A DNA stretch of 64,000 nt from Bimastos eiseni (taxonomy: Eukaryota > Annelida > Clitellata > Crassiclitellata > Lumbricidae), in assembly GCA_959347315.1 (NCBI GenBank), contig OY365806.1, forward strand, positions 58,472,482 through 58,536,481. Direction: 5' to 3'. The position numbers and the translations under genes were made by a program. Each line of letters starts with the position of its first letter. Position 1 is the first letter of the stretch. The notes below the pieces were generated by a model, which worked only from the letters and a program-made list of their open reading frames with translations, had not been told where the DNA came from and searched no databases. This document shows, piece by piece, positions 23,620 to 34,626 of the stretch.

Positions 23620-24055
23620 TCAAGAGAAATTTTTTAATGAATGCGTTGGTGGATACAGACTGCAGAGCCCAGTTTGAGGGGAAAAGAGGGATCTGAAATT
23701 TTCTTGAGTTGCTCACAGAGGCCTATAAGAATTAACATGGTTTTGGAGGAGTTTAGGCTTAGGAGATCCTAGGTCATTCAGGGTGAGATTTGGGTAACCA
23801 CATGCAGAAAATATCTATGGAGTTGGAGAAGCTGCTTGGAGAGAAAGAGATGATTTATTGGATGTCGTCAGCGTATAGGTGATGGTAAACTGAGAAGGGT
23901 TTGATGAGTGAACTGAGCGGGGTAGTGTAGACTGTAGAGGATGAACAAGAGGGGCCCGAGAACAGAACCGTGCGGAATACCACAGGTGAGCGGGTATTAT
24001 TGGGGTGAAATGTCCGAAGTTTTAACTGAGAAAGAGCGAGAAGATAGATTAGACT
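23620..24055 (-). mobile_element. LINE reverse transcriptase palm with YADD
   Basis: The minus strand encodes CGIPHGSVLGPLLFILYS and, about 30 codons later, VYHHLYADDIQ. These are the G-x-P-x-GS-x-LGP-LLF block and the catalytic YADD of non-LTR reverse transcriptases. Upstream is SNLSSRSFSVKTS, typical of L2-like elements. The frame is broken by stops. It is the only piece of LINE catalytic centre I can see in the window, and probably belongs to the same insertion as 21845-22660. Confidence 0.85.
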
Positions 24056-24059
24056 GAAT

Positions 24060-24890
24060 CAGAGGCGACTCTCCCGGAGGGGCCGAGGGGGACAAGGCCC
24101 CCACCTTTTACGGAAAGAGGACAAGTTATACGTGTGTCCCCTCCACATTTCCTACCCCTCTCATTGGGTGTCTCCCCACCTGTCAAGCGAGATCGCCGCC
24201 TCTGGACGGAATCCAGATAAGAGCAGAGTCAGTAAATTCGAATCAAGTGTGGACAGTCTCTGGAGCAATAGACGCATATTTCAGAACTGTACCGTATAAT
24301 CTAAAGAGTTCAGCTCACCGACAGAGCTCTTCCATTCCAGAGGAAACAGTCCAGATGTCTGAGCTCGTCAGCATATTAACTGCTCTTTACTCCAGTGACT
24401 CTGATGTTCATACACACGTTGCGAAAGCGTATAATCCAGTTCTTATAAATTGAGATTTTGGCACATTTTGCTTCATATTCAAACGCCTCTGCTCCATTAT
24501 ACGGCAGATCTCTCAGTCATGGAAGATGTTTGCCTAGGTAGGTTCAACGAGGGCGACAGAACACGAGGGGAATTGACGCCTTCAGTCACGCTCGCATTCA
24601 CTGGCATGTCACTACAACTGGTTGCCCTTGTTCCTACGCCTTCTACGGTGATCCGTGTATTAACAAATAGTAAAAATTAGTTGACAAGCAATGAAGTAGT
24701 TTACTTTGATGTGCTCTGTATGTAGACCTATACTGGTTAGGTTTGGGGGTAATACGCGAGAGAAATTTTTACTCAGGAGTAACTTTCTTCCTGGGCTCGT
24801 GGCCATGAGGGTAATTGCCAAATGGTAATTCTCATAGGGAGTTAATGGCCGGGTCTATTGAACCTAGTTTTGTGCCAGTTTGTGAAGTCA
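24060..24890. other. No gene recognised; GC-rich element debris
   Basis: 24066-24215 is GC-rich with partly inverted ends (GAGGCGACTC versus GATCGCCGCCTC), like a small non-autonomous DNA element. The rest has no feature. Confidence 0.35.
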
Positions 24891-26689
24891 ATGCATCAGC
24901 ATATCCAGTTGGATTGCTTTGACGTATTTTGTAGCCTACGTCCGTTTACAAGATCATTCTGCTTGGCATAGGCTACGCGTTTTCTTCTGTAATTTGGACA
25001 CGCAATAGAACCGCAAACTTCTATGCAATTATTTATTTCTATATGTATGACCTACGTATGCTTACATATGTATAAAGATATGTACAAAGACAGAGTGAGA
25101 GGAAGAGATATATAGCAACAGAAAGATAAATGTGAGAGGATGATATAGCGAAAATAGCGATGGCTATTGTGTAGCAGTGGGGCCCCCTACCGACACGCCT
25201 GGATACATTTCTATTTAGGGCTACATAAAGGAAGCGTCTAATATACCGCCTTTTCAAACTCGTCGAGGGTCTATTTCGGTATTTATCTGCTGCAGACGTT
25301 GCGATTCGTCAACCCATTATTGGCAAAACGACGAGACCGCGAAGAAGACGTCGTCGAGAAAATTTCACAAACAGGTCATTGATATCGACGAGCTTCAAAA
25401 AAAGCATTGACGTCAATCGCTCACTATGGGTTGACATTTACCTCTTTAACCCACAAGGCCAGCCCGTAGCAAGGTCTCTTTACCTGGTACGTGCGAAGGT
25501 ATATGGTGCCAGTTCTGCGGTGGATTGAGATCAGTTTCAGTGGAGACGACGATCGCACGGCGGTAGGGTGCATCATCAAGTGTCTTCAGGAAATCGGTTC
25601 GTTTCTCGTTCCTCCTATCATCGAGGTAAGAAGATGGGAGGACTGCGTTGGTCTCATAAGCAATTGTAGCTGTAACTGCATATTTATTTGGCGCCCCTTC
25701 AAGATAGCTCGTTGCAAGCGCTCACGAGCGGACACAATAAAGCTACGTCGCACATAGTGCTGGTCCTAGAGGCAACTGTAGCTGTAATTACAAATTTATA
25801 TAGCGCAACTTTAAGAAGGTTCGTTAGAGGCGTTCACGAGGGGACACAATGAAACCACGATCGAACAAAATGGTCATCATCCGTTTGCGAAGCTGAGATG
25901 AAGACAGGTTGAAGAGTTCATCTCCCAGGTTTTTATGGCAGCTCATTTTAGAGGCATAAGCGGAACACAGCAAAACTCCTCTGCTGAACGTAGAACAAGG
26001 AGTTGGATTGCCAGAAATCTAGTCTACGTGGGATGTCGGTCGTGTGTTTGTAGTAATTATGTTCAGCTAAAATCCGTCTGTACTGTTAATCTGTATTATT
26101 TTGTACGTGCTGTGATGTTGCAGGCATTATCGTTAATGAATATATTTACTTACTTGCTTGCTTGCTTGCTTTACTAACGGTGATCGATTTGTGTTTTACG
26201 CTCAGAGATATTTCAATGTGTTCGTAGTGCATTGATATACGTACGCATTATTAATTGCATAGAGTGCTAAAATATCCACTTAAATATTACTTCGTAAATA
26301 CTAATGACCTCACGGTACTTTTACGACTTGAATGGAGCGTTCATAAAATTCTAGAAAAAGCGAAGGCTAAAGTCTCGTGTAAGTTGACGCTTGTTTTGTA
26401 GTCGGCGCTCTATAGATCTTTACAAACCTATAATGACAATAGCAATAGCAATAATTACAACAGCAACAGCAATAATAAAAACAGCAATAGCAATAATTAC
26501 AACTTGGCATCAGGCAGATAATGTTTAAAATACGAGTTGGTGCTACAATCCAATTGAAGTTGACGCAGTCGTACAGCAACACAGAGGGAGGGCGGTAGAA
26601 CACTCCTCTGTATAACACCAGCTGAATTGAGAAGCAGTTTCAAGAGCAACTGCCGCTAAAGTTGCACATCCTTTATTGCTACGAGCAGA

Positions 26690-26800
26690 CCCATCCAAAA
26701 TGGACCTGACCCGACTTCTGAAGCCAAATATCTTACCTGACCCGACCTATAAAGTATATGACACGACCCAATCCGACCCGTTCCGCCTTCATTGTTAATT
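26690..26800. repeat. CCCGACCC-rich dispersed repeat (unit 2 copy)
   Basis: Counterpart of 2985-3115, sharing GACCCGACTTCTGAAG and the CCAATCCGACC words. Confidence 0.5.
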
Positions 26801-27365
26801 TACTAATATTATTTTCAAATTCTATTGCTGTAAAAATGCAACGCAGTCAGACCGCGATGTATGGTAATAAAACTTAGCCTAATATTGATACTTTTGATCT
26901 CAGAATTATTATACGTATCAGGAAAGATACCCTACGTTTGTTCCAGTCATCTTTGCCTAAACTTATTTAGGGCCTTAAACTTATATAGGGCCTACTTTCT
27001 CCATAAATTTGTGCAAAAAATTTCGGATATTTCTAGGTACACAAGAGACCAGCCCTCATGACCCAGGATTGCTTCTCTAGTTGTGTAGGCCTAACTCAGC
27101 CGCTTCTGATCTGTCCTTGACCTTTCAATTGTTCTCAAATTAATTAGAAATTATTCCTTTGAAACCAAATTCGGTGTTAGAAGGAACAATCCTGCGTCGC
27201 CTTAAGTTTTCGAGCTAATTCCTTCGTCATTGTATTCAAGTTAGCTAAAAAGTTACTGATTTGTTTACTGATAAGTTTGCCGGTGTTGACCGCGACGCGC
27301 AACCCGCAATAATTAGGTAGGTCGAGACCACCGCTGTAGAGAACGCTAGACATTTAACTCACTCA

Positions 27366-27441
27366 AATGACTCTCTCTCTCTCTCTGTCTGTCTGTCTGT
27401 CTTTCTCTCTCCCTCTCTTTTCTCTCTCTCTCTCTCTCTCA
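27366..27441 (+). repeat. (TC)n / (TCTG)n microsatellite
   Basis: Two TC runs with an internal CTGTCTGTCTG stretch, immediately upstream of the unit 2 fold-back element. Absent at the corresponding place in unit 1 (about 3960). Confidence 0.9.
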
Positions 27442-27473
27442 TTAATTGTATTCATAAATAAAACATCAAGTGG

Positions 27474-27548
27474 CGCGATTAACTTCTGAGACAAAGAATA
27501 GGGCACTGAAAGAGCGCCAGATTGTTCGTCTCAGAAGTCAATCGCGCG
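27474..27548. repeat. Fold-back element, unit 2 copy (short loop)
   Basis: A 75-bp near-palindrome: GCGCGATTAACTTCTGAGAC and its inverse GTCTCAGAAGTCAATCGCGC around about 30 bp. Homologous to 4017-4257. Confidence 0.7.
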
Positions 27549-28924
27549 CAAAAGGTTACAATCGGCTTTGCCATATCCTTGGAGCTCTTCTGTCGTTCTT
27601 CCTTAAATCAGGAGCGTTGAAGATCTCTAGCGAATGAGCACACGCACAGAGTTGTAAATTCAGCCTTGCGTATTCCCGTTGCCGCAAAGGCCTGCAGCTA
27701 ACATTATAAATGCATACTAGACTAACTGTCGTCACTTTTTTGTCTGTCTGTACGACACGACTTACTTGAGCATTGGCATAAAGAACCCTTGATTCTGGGC
27801 CTCTACTTTTTAAACTTTTCTAGCGAGCTTATGTTGGAAAGGAGTTTGGGCACCTTGACGAACTTATGCGAACACCAACTGTTTAATGTCACGATTTACT
27901 GTTATTATTGTCATGGCCATAAATTGTCCTGCACCGGTCAGAAACACGACTGCCATGGCTATGCCCTGGTTGTCCAAAACGTCTGGCGTCGCCACTGGAT
28001 GCTAGGCGTGGCAAGGGCAATGCAACAGGCACATCGTAGTAAAGGGTAGATATGCGTCACAATTGGTTGCTCCAAGGTTGACAAAAAAACCCGTCTCTAT
28101 CATACCCATTCCGGAAGAGGTATACCGAGCAGAATAACGAGGTTTTCGGTTACTCCGTGGGGACATTTAGTAAAGCACCACGGAAAGTAATTGGATAATC
28201 AAGAGTTCTACTTTTCTATGGCCCTGATTTCATATGACTGGCAAGCATTATAATCTTGGAGTTGCACAATTCGCTGTTTTTATGTATTCGGTATTCAGTG
28301 ACTTAGTGTATTTGATAAGTCATTACTTTCATTCCTCCTCTTCTTCAGTCTCTGTTTCCCTCGCTCAGTTGGTATCAACTTGGTCATAATCCAATGCTCC
28401 AAATTTCTAAAGTGCCATTCGATTGGCAAGCGCCGGGCACCAGCTTATTCACGAGGGTAGTCCGAGAGAGATCAGAATTCAGTTTGCAGCGAGTCAGACT
28501 CTATTCAGGAATAGTCGCCATTTTAAAAACATTGAATGACATCGATTCGGTCAGGACAGATATAAATTGAAACATTTTAAATAACAAATGAATGCCACTA
28601 AGATGTGCATGAATAATAACAACAGACAGATTTCGCAGTATGTCAACTAAATAACTAATCCTGCAATAAGTCCAAAAAATTTAACTAGAGAGGTTCTAAG
28701 GTGACGCGATTTAGAGACTACCTATACAGCGCAAATAAAACTATGCTAAAACATGCACATTTTGCGTATACTCTAGACTCTGTGGTACACGCAAAAAAAT
28801 ATGCCTGTCATAGCATTTTCAGTTGTGCTGTATAAACCGATGAAAATCCGTTAGGAAAGAATGTACAGTAATTTAGTGGAGCCGATCAACCGATTCTCGT
28901 CAACAGTTGACGATTCATTCATTC

Positions 28925-29140
28925 TGAAATTTCGTATCACCCTTCTTTCAACAGTTTTTGCTTAGAAGTGCACACGCCTCGGCGTCGCAATTGCAGCTGT
29001 ACTGCAGAGCAGTTGTGCGCGATGGACTTGCTCAAGGTCCCTACACAGTGACTGACGTCTCGCACAATGGTCGAACCCACTCACTCAGCGCACATTGAGC
29101 GTTATAGGCCGACTGCTCTAACCAATCGGCCACCGTGCCA
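28925..29140 (-). mobile_element. tRNA-derived SINE, copy 4
   Basis: Reverse orientation, full length: head GGCACGGTGGCCGATTGGTT, B-box region GGGTTCGACC, body CTCTGCAGTACAGCTGCAAT, tail ending GGGTGATACGAAATTTC. It sits about 300 bp upstream of the start of tyrosinase B. Unit 1 has no SINE at the matching distance. Confidence 0.88.
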
Positions 29141-29224
29141 AAGAAACTATAGGATAAGGCAATTTGCAAGATCGCATGGATGTTCGGGGTCTCTGTAGAG
29201 TTGTTCAATCATGGTTCAAAATGA

Positions 29225-29435
29225 TTTTGCCTTGTTTTATCAACGTTTGTATGAACCCTCGTGATTTAGACAACTTATAATAGTTACTGGAATCGCGTCA
29301 ATTAGTTCAGATTCTTAAGTGTTCTTGTAACTGTTATCTGCCGCTCTTATGACTGATAATTGCGTGGTTCTGATAAATTTAGTGTTTTATCGCTATCGCC
29401 AGTTTTCCTAAAGAACAAGCACGAAAAACACAGAT
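29225..29435 (+). promoter_or_regulatory. Conserved 5' flank of tyrosinase B
   Basis: Carries the same two blocks as upstream of A and C: GATTTTGCCTTGTTTTA near 29222, and GGTTCTGATAAATTTAGTG with ATCGCTATCGCCAG at 29368-29402. The SINE copy 4 lies just outside it. Confidence 0.4.
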
Positions 29436-29854
29436 ATGCGGTGGATATTACTCGCCATGATCAGCTTGTGTTGGTGCGAAGCGGATGCTAGTTTTAAGAA
29501 GCTCCTCTCTCTACAGGAGACCCACGATAAGATGTTCAGGGATTGGTTTGATCCGAAACGTCGTGATCCCACACTGTCGAAAATATTGGAGCCGATTAGC
29601 AATATTTTTGACCAACCGGACACTCAAGAGAAAGCGGCGCTCCCCCGAAAGAGAAAGGAATGCCGAACCCTCACCGATGCAGAACGATCGCTCTTGTTTC
29701 AAGGGTTTAAATATCTGTTCGTCACTAAAGACAGCTCTACGGGCAACCTTCAAACTTTCTACGAGGTCTTCATGTCCCAGCATAGATCATCGCAGGCACC
29801 TAGCGCACATTTTGGCCCGTGCTTTCCAGGATGGCACCGAGAATTTCTTTTGAG
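29436..29854 (+). CDS. Tyrosinase B, exon 1 (signal peptide and CuA site)
   Basis: First exon of the second secreted tyrosinase paralogue. It starts MRWILLAMISLCWCEADA, a plausible signal peptide cut after the ADA. The CuA histidines are His116, His125 and His134 in SQH, AHFGP and GWHREF. The donor is AG|GTAATG in phase 2, as in A and C. Compared with A, the segment between the signal peptide and the ECRTLTDAERSLLFQGF block differs strongly (KRRDPTLSKILEPISNIF here). The catalytic part is close. The antisense ORF over this exon is a shadow. Confidence 0.9.
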
Positions 29855-30881
29855 GTAATGTAAACGATTGCAATACTCTTTTATTTGTGGTTGTTTTCTA
29901 ATACCAATGAATCAAATAATTTCAAACCAAATCCATCCGTTCCTCCGCCTTCCATGCTTTCTGTTCCTCAATAAAACCCGACTTTGCGGCTATACTCTGC
30001 TTCCTCCCTCTGTCTCTCCTCTCTTTTGCCTCCCTCTCCTCTGCCTCCCTTTCAGCCTCTTCTCTCCTCTGCCTCCTTTCTCTCTCATTAGCGACCACTC
30101 TAAGGATATCAATTGAGTCCTCCACAGGACATCAAACTCTGAATCTCCTTACTCACTTGACGCAGCGCTCGTGAAGAAGAAAGAGTTATTATAATAAACA
30201 ATCCCTTATAATATAAGATATTTGGAATTCCCGATCACAATTTTTATGCTTCATATAGTATGCGTCTAAATAGGCCTTCTATGTCTACGCCTGCCCAGGT
30301 ATGCCTTGACCTGTCTAGGACTGTCTAGGTCAACCGCCATATGTGTATCAACTACAAGATTATCCTTATAGTGTCCAAAGCCAAGCTACGCATGCAGTGC
30401 CCCGAGATATCTATCTGACTATTACTTTGCGAAAGCCGTTATCTTGAACTTCATCTCGTTCTTTGTGCTCTGTTGACAGTTTTAATATGTTTATTTCTAG
30501 GACTATGACTGTCTTGGCTCAATGCTGGGCGGTTGCTGTTGTGGGTCAGTCTACCCGGAATGGCCTTCCTCCGCCAATTAGGGCTAAGCTAATGATTGAC
30601 TTCTCTCCATCCACCTATCACTCTCTAAAGGCGTTTCTTTTCCCATGGATTTTCACGCTGAGAGCCCATCTTATTGATTTTTCGAGTAGTGCTATGTAAA
30701 TCAACAGGTACTATACGTTGCAACACGATATATACAAAATTACTTTCTATCTGTTTAGGCCCTTGCACTGATTAACGAGCTCTTGTTTATAAAATGTCGC
30801 ACTTCTCCCGCGAGCATCATTTAGGACGCCTAGGCTTCTGAATATCGATGCACCTTAATCTGTGAATATATATTGAGACAG
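29855..30881 (+). other. Intron of tyrosinase B
   Basis: The shortest of the three introns (1027 nt), GT at 29855, AG at 30880-30881, phase 2. It keeps a shortened pyrimidine tract (29935-30120) and a LINE remnant (30340-30720), so it looks like a deletion form of the A and C introns. Confidence 0.85.
30340..30720 (+). mobile_element. LINE remnant in intron B
   Basis: The + strand frame has VGQSTRNGLPPPIRAKLM and then YHSLKAFLFPW, the C-terminal RT signature. A GCTATGTAAATC 3' end follows. It corresponds to the second half of the LINE remnants in introns A and C. The first half is lost. Confidence 0.65.
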
Positions 30882-31668
30882 GTTTGAGAATGCGCTGAAG
30901 AAATTCAATAAAGCGATCAACCTGTGTTACTGGGATACGACGCTCGACAGGTGGCTGCCCGACGCATCTCAATCTGCTCTATGGACACCCGAATTTTTCG
31001 GAAATGGTCAGGGGGACGTGACGACTGGATTTGCTGCCAATCGATCGGCATATCCTGTTGACTGCGCTGGCATCTGGCCGAAATTTACTCGTGACGTCGG
31101 AGGAAACAGCTATCTCTACGACGACAACAAAATCAATAATGCTTTGAATGGCTCCTATACTTTCCCCAATCTTATGCAACCATACACTTCTAACAATTTT
31201 GAAGCCAACCACGGAGGGGTTCACGTATTCGTCGGTGGTCACATGTCGTACATTAGCTGTGCTGTGCTCGACCCAGTCTTTTGGTTTCATCACACATTCA
31301 TTGATTTTCTGTGGGAGAGGTTTCGAGATATCCAGCCGACGAACAAAGAGACGGACTATCCAAATGACGCAGACGTTCCTGCGAATCACCATGCAACCGA
31401 TTCCATGAAGCCCTTCAAGAAGTACAAATGCATCGACGGACTGAGTAACAAGTACATTCCAGGGATCTACACCTACGTGCCTTCGCCAAGGGACTGTACA
31501 AATCACACAGACTGTGGTGGAAAGGCTCTTTGGTGCAACAGCGGAAGATGCACGGCCCGCGTTGGACCAGGTGGTGAGATGGTCCCCACTTGGCCCAACG
31601 CCGCCTGCCTCATTACTGGTTGCGCCAATTCACAAAACGTCAACAGTGTTTGCACATGTGCTCCATAG
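30882..31668 (+). CDS. Tyrosinase B, exon 2 (CuB site and Cys-rich tail)
   Basis: Completes a 401-aa protein, the same total length as A. The acceptor is ACAG|G, restoring the split Arg. The first residues (FENALKKFNKAINLCYWDT) differ slightly from A. CuB ligands are His250 and His254 (NHGGVH) and His277 (WFHHTFID). From about 31095 to the stop the DNA differs from A at only a handful of positions, and the first 160 bp of the exon is also nearly identical. Between them lies a patch (31040-31090, RSAYPVDCAGIWPKFTRD) that resembles gene C (SAYPADC) rather than A. One oddity is GQGDV where A has GQGYV and C has GLGYV. It looks functional, with no stop or frame break. Confidence 0.92.
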
Positions 31669-33441
31669 ACCCAGAACGATTTCTTCTATCAGAAAAACAT
31701 TAGAAGTTTCATTTACTCTCAATGTTATACTATTATAGGACCTACTATTCATAATAACTGATTTAGCCTTAATTTAGTCCTTGCTCTTTACTGATATCGC
31801 GGACTAATCGCATTAACATAGCCTAATTGCAATTTCTAAGGCGTTATTTTCTAGTAATATTTACTCCGCCTGCATCATGATGCATAGGTTTATTGCATGT
31901 GCTAGGACGAAAGATATATTTATTGGTGGTTCAGCCTTGCTGAATGAAACTTAAATTTGGGCGTGGAATAAAAGAGAGAGGTTTGGACCATACACAAAAC
32001 TACGAAATTCCTACATTCTCGTAAATTCTTAATTGTGCGATGATAAACAATATTTAATGGTCAGACTAACAAAGAAATATTCGTCGTCACCAGCTGAAAC
32101 AGTACCTTGTGAACAATTGCTTTCTTGATTGAAGCACACAAGCATTGCTTATACCGAGCAATGTGTGTATGCAAGTTTTCTTAAAGTGACGGACTTCCAT
32201 TCACATAATGAACTTTATGTTAGGCGAACTCTTTTTTGAAAGACTAAATTATTGTGTGGATATGTAGTGGATTAGAGCATTAACAACTTATGTATTTCCC
32301 TTAATGATGATTATTTTGAATCCAGTGAATGTCTGGAGGATATTCGTTTTTACTACGACTCAAACGTTGATTGGCAGATTATAAGAAGATAAGAAAAGTG
32401 AAGCTTATGTTGAAGATGGAATGCATTCAGTTTTAGCTTTCTTTGTTTAACACCATCTTAAATTGCACGAATGCAATGCTAATTTGACTTCAGACATTGT
32501 CGCTTTGAAGAAAAAGCTTTGGGCTCATTATGTGCGTAGGCCTGTCTATTAGCAACAAATTCAGTGAGCGTTTCAATTATGTAATAATAGTTGAAATCAA
32601 GGCAATTAAATGAGAGCTTTGATCTACACATTATGGACCCAAAATAGGCCTAATTTGTGTAGCCCAACAAAACGTACTTTCACGATAACTTATTAGAATG
32701 TAAATCTATTTACAAGTACATTTTAAAACTAAAAATGCATTTCAAATGCTGATGACCCATATAATTACTTTAACGTGAGATAGTTACGATCTCTCAGAAA
32801 TTCCATACTTACGATCTCTAAGAAATTCCAATATAATTATATCGGGAGAATACCAAATATTACAGTACGGCTGATGTTGTTACACTTTTAGTACGTGTCA
32901 CACTCTATAGCCTAATCATGTAGCCAGTGACTAAGCATCAACCTCTGGCGCTGAGTAAGTGCTAGTATCTGAATAGCTTGATCAAGGTCACAGCACAGTA
33001 ATCGTCTGATTGGAGAATAAAAGCCTGAATGCACCATCTCTGCAAAACACAATATGTTAGATTGCAATAGATTGCTTAGTGTTACCTCTAACTGTTAGAG
33101 AGTCGTTTTAAGTGAATGCCCTCCGCTGCTAGCAACAACTTTGATTATTACATCAAAGGGTAACCAAATTTTCACGTTCGTTCAAACGTGTGGCTTACAC
33201 GAAATGCTTGAGCACCTCCATCCAATCTGTCAGTTGTGCCCACTCATGTGACAATGGAGTGAAATTCTTATGATTCTGGGTATATAGGACATTCTTGAGT
33301 CGCTTCCAATGTAGAGGTGACAGAGCTTTTATCTGACGTATTTCGATTTCCACTGTGTACCAACAGTTGCTGGCATGCATCGTTGTGGACCAAATACCCG
33401 CTCAAAATTCACATCAACATCTTGCACTTGAATGTAACATC
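31669..33441. other. 3' flank of tyrosinase B; no further gene
   Basis: The first ~600 bp resembles the flank of A (ACCCAGAACGATTT, GACGGACTT, AATGAACTTTA) and, displaced, that of C (GACGAAAGATAT near 31910 and 59612). No ORF with family resemblance up to the Polinton. GGAATAAAAGAG near 31965 holds a possible polyadenylation hexamer. Confidence 0.5.
33436..33441. repeat. Polinton target-site duplication, left (AACATC)
   Basis: Identical to 40681-40686. Six base pairs is the diagnostic length for Polinton integrase. Confidence 0.85.
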
Positions 33442-34066
33442 AGTATTAGGTCTTCTGTATCACTTTGACCTTTGGACTGTCACGTGACTGCCTATGACGT
33501 CCATTGTGCAGGCGGACCCCCTAGCCCCGCCCACCTGTCATCCATTGTTGTGAGTGCACACTTGACCTTTGTACTATACACAACATGTCAATCATCCATT
33601 GCTATCCTGCACGAGACTGCACTTTGCACTGGGCATCTGGCGCCCTATCAGTAGCTATTATCTACATCACCTGTCAACGGTCTGCCAATCATCCATTGTT
33701 CTTCCAGCGCAGCCAATCTTTGTACTGTGCTTATCTCAATGACCTTTGTCCATCCTATAGTAGTGGAGTAAGTGAGTATTTTGTTTCGACTTTTGACATG
33801 GAGTTGACACGTGTTTGACAGGTGCATTATTTTGCGCTATTTTACGTCCGAGTACACGCGGTCTAACCCTAGACCGCGTGTACCCGCGCCCCTGTACATA
33901 GACAAGGGGGGCTGTGCTAACCCTAATTATGCATTATATGGAGACTAGTACAGGAGCATTCCAATTGGTTAGCTGTAGCGTGCATGACGGCCCTAGCCTT
34001 CGGCTAGGCTTCTAACCATAGCGCCATTCCTATTGGACAACGGTAGCTTGGGAGCAAGTACAGTGT
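33442..34066 (+). repeat. Polinton left terminal inverted repeat
   Basis: Starts AGTATTAGGTCTTCTG and can be matched to the reverse complement of the right end through ACCTTTGGACTGTCAC, CATGGAGTTGACACGTG, TATGGAGACTAGTACAGG and up to CAGTGT near 34066. A clear imperfect hairpin sits inside (CGCGGTCTAACCCTAGACCGCG, near 33859). Many scattered mismatches show age. Confidence 0.9.
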
Positions 34067-34240
34067 TATTGTCGCAAAATAATATTTATATTAATAAGAA
34101 ATTAATTACAATAGAGATATAAAACAGATGTGGCTGATGGTTTTATTCATTACCAGTTTTGGCGCGAGAGCTTGCGGATTGCATAATTATTGAAATACAA
34201 ACAACAACAATGTGTGACACGCATATTAAAAGGAGGGAAT

Positions 34241-34580
34241 ATTTTGACGAATTGAAAACAAAAATGTAGAGCCTCAATGTAATGACGATGCAGATTGTGC
34301 AAGGGCGGAAGATGTCAAGCAATGTGAATCAGATTCTGAATTCGGCATACCACCTTCTGCCAAGCATGTTTTGAGTGCATTTCGTCTTGCAAATCTCAAA
34401 GCAGAAAATCAAAAGTTAAGAAATATGCTTATTTGCAGAAATTGCAATTTGAATGCTGTGGAATCATTGTCTCTGCCATGCGCTCACATTGTATTATGCA
34501 ACTCTTGTGCAGATAGTCTTGACAATTGCCCATTATGTACGAAACGTATAATGGGCACCGTCAGAATTTATATGGTATAA
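34241..34580 (+). pseudogene. Polinton cargo: IAP-type RING finger protein (partial)
   Basis: The frame ends in a C3HC4 RING: CRNC, then LPCAHIVLCNSC, then NCPLC, finishing with IMGTVRIYMV. The closing I-x-GTVR-x-Y signature right after the last Cys pair is that of inhibitor-of-apoptosis (IAP) RING domains. These are E3 ubiquitin ligases that dimerise through this tail. No BIR domain is visible in the roughly 175 bp between the TIR and the open frame. There is no ATG at the head of the frame (it opens after a stop near 34240), so the N terminus is lost, spliced on, or in another frame. About 110 codons stay open. Acquisition from a host IAP is an inference. Confidence 0.7.
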
Positions 34581-34626
34581 ATCATATATAAATTTCTTTT
34601 ACAGCAACAAATACTCACTCGCCGAA

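Larger units (their letters stand above)
1340..24890 (+). repeat. Tandem segmental duplication, unit 1
   Basis: First of three copies of a large duplicated segment. Several non-coding anchors occur in the same order and orientation in all three units. One is a block containing GACGTGTTTTGTA and AGATCATTCTGCTTGG-like sequence near 1370. Another is a GACGAGCTTCAAAA block near 2295. The two-exon tyrosinase follows at 8700, and a block with CTCGAAACAG and CCCCACGTCAGTGCAA-like sequence lies near 19440. Matching anchors lie near 24920, 25390, 29436 and 45625 in unit 2, and near 48280, 49400, 54962 and 63520 in unit 3. Boundaries are approximate, read by eye. Internal spacing differs because each unit has its own insertions. 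Confidence 0.7.

Noticed and set aside
12351..29140. Genuine tRNA genes
   Set aside because: The tRNA-like stretches are heads of SINE copies with diverged stems and a common non-tRNA body.
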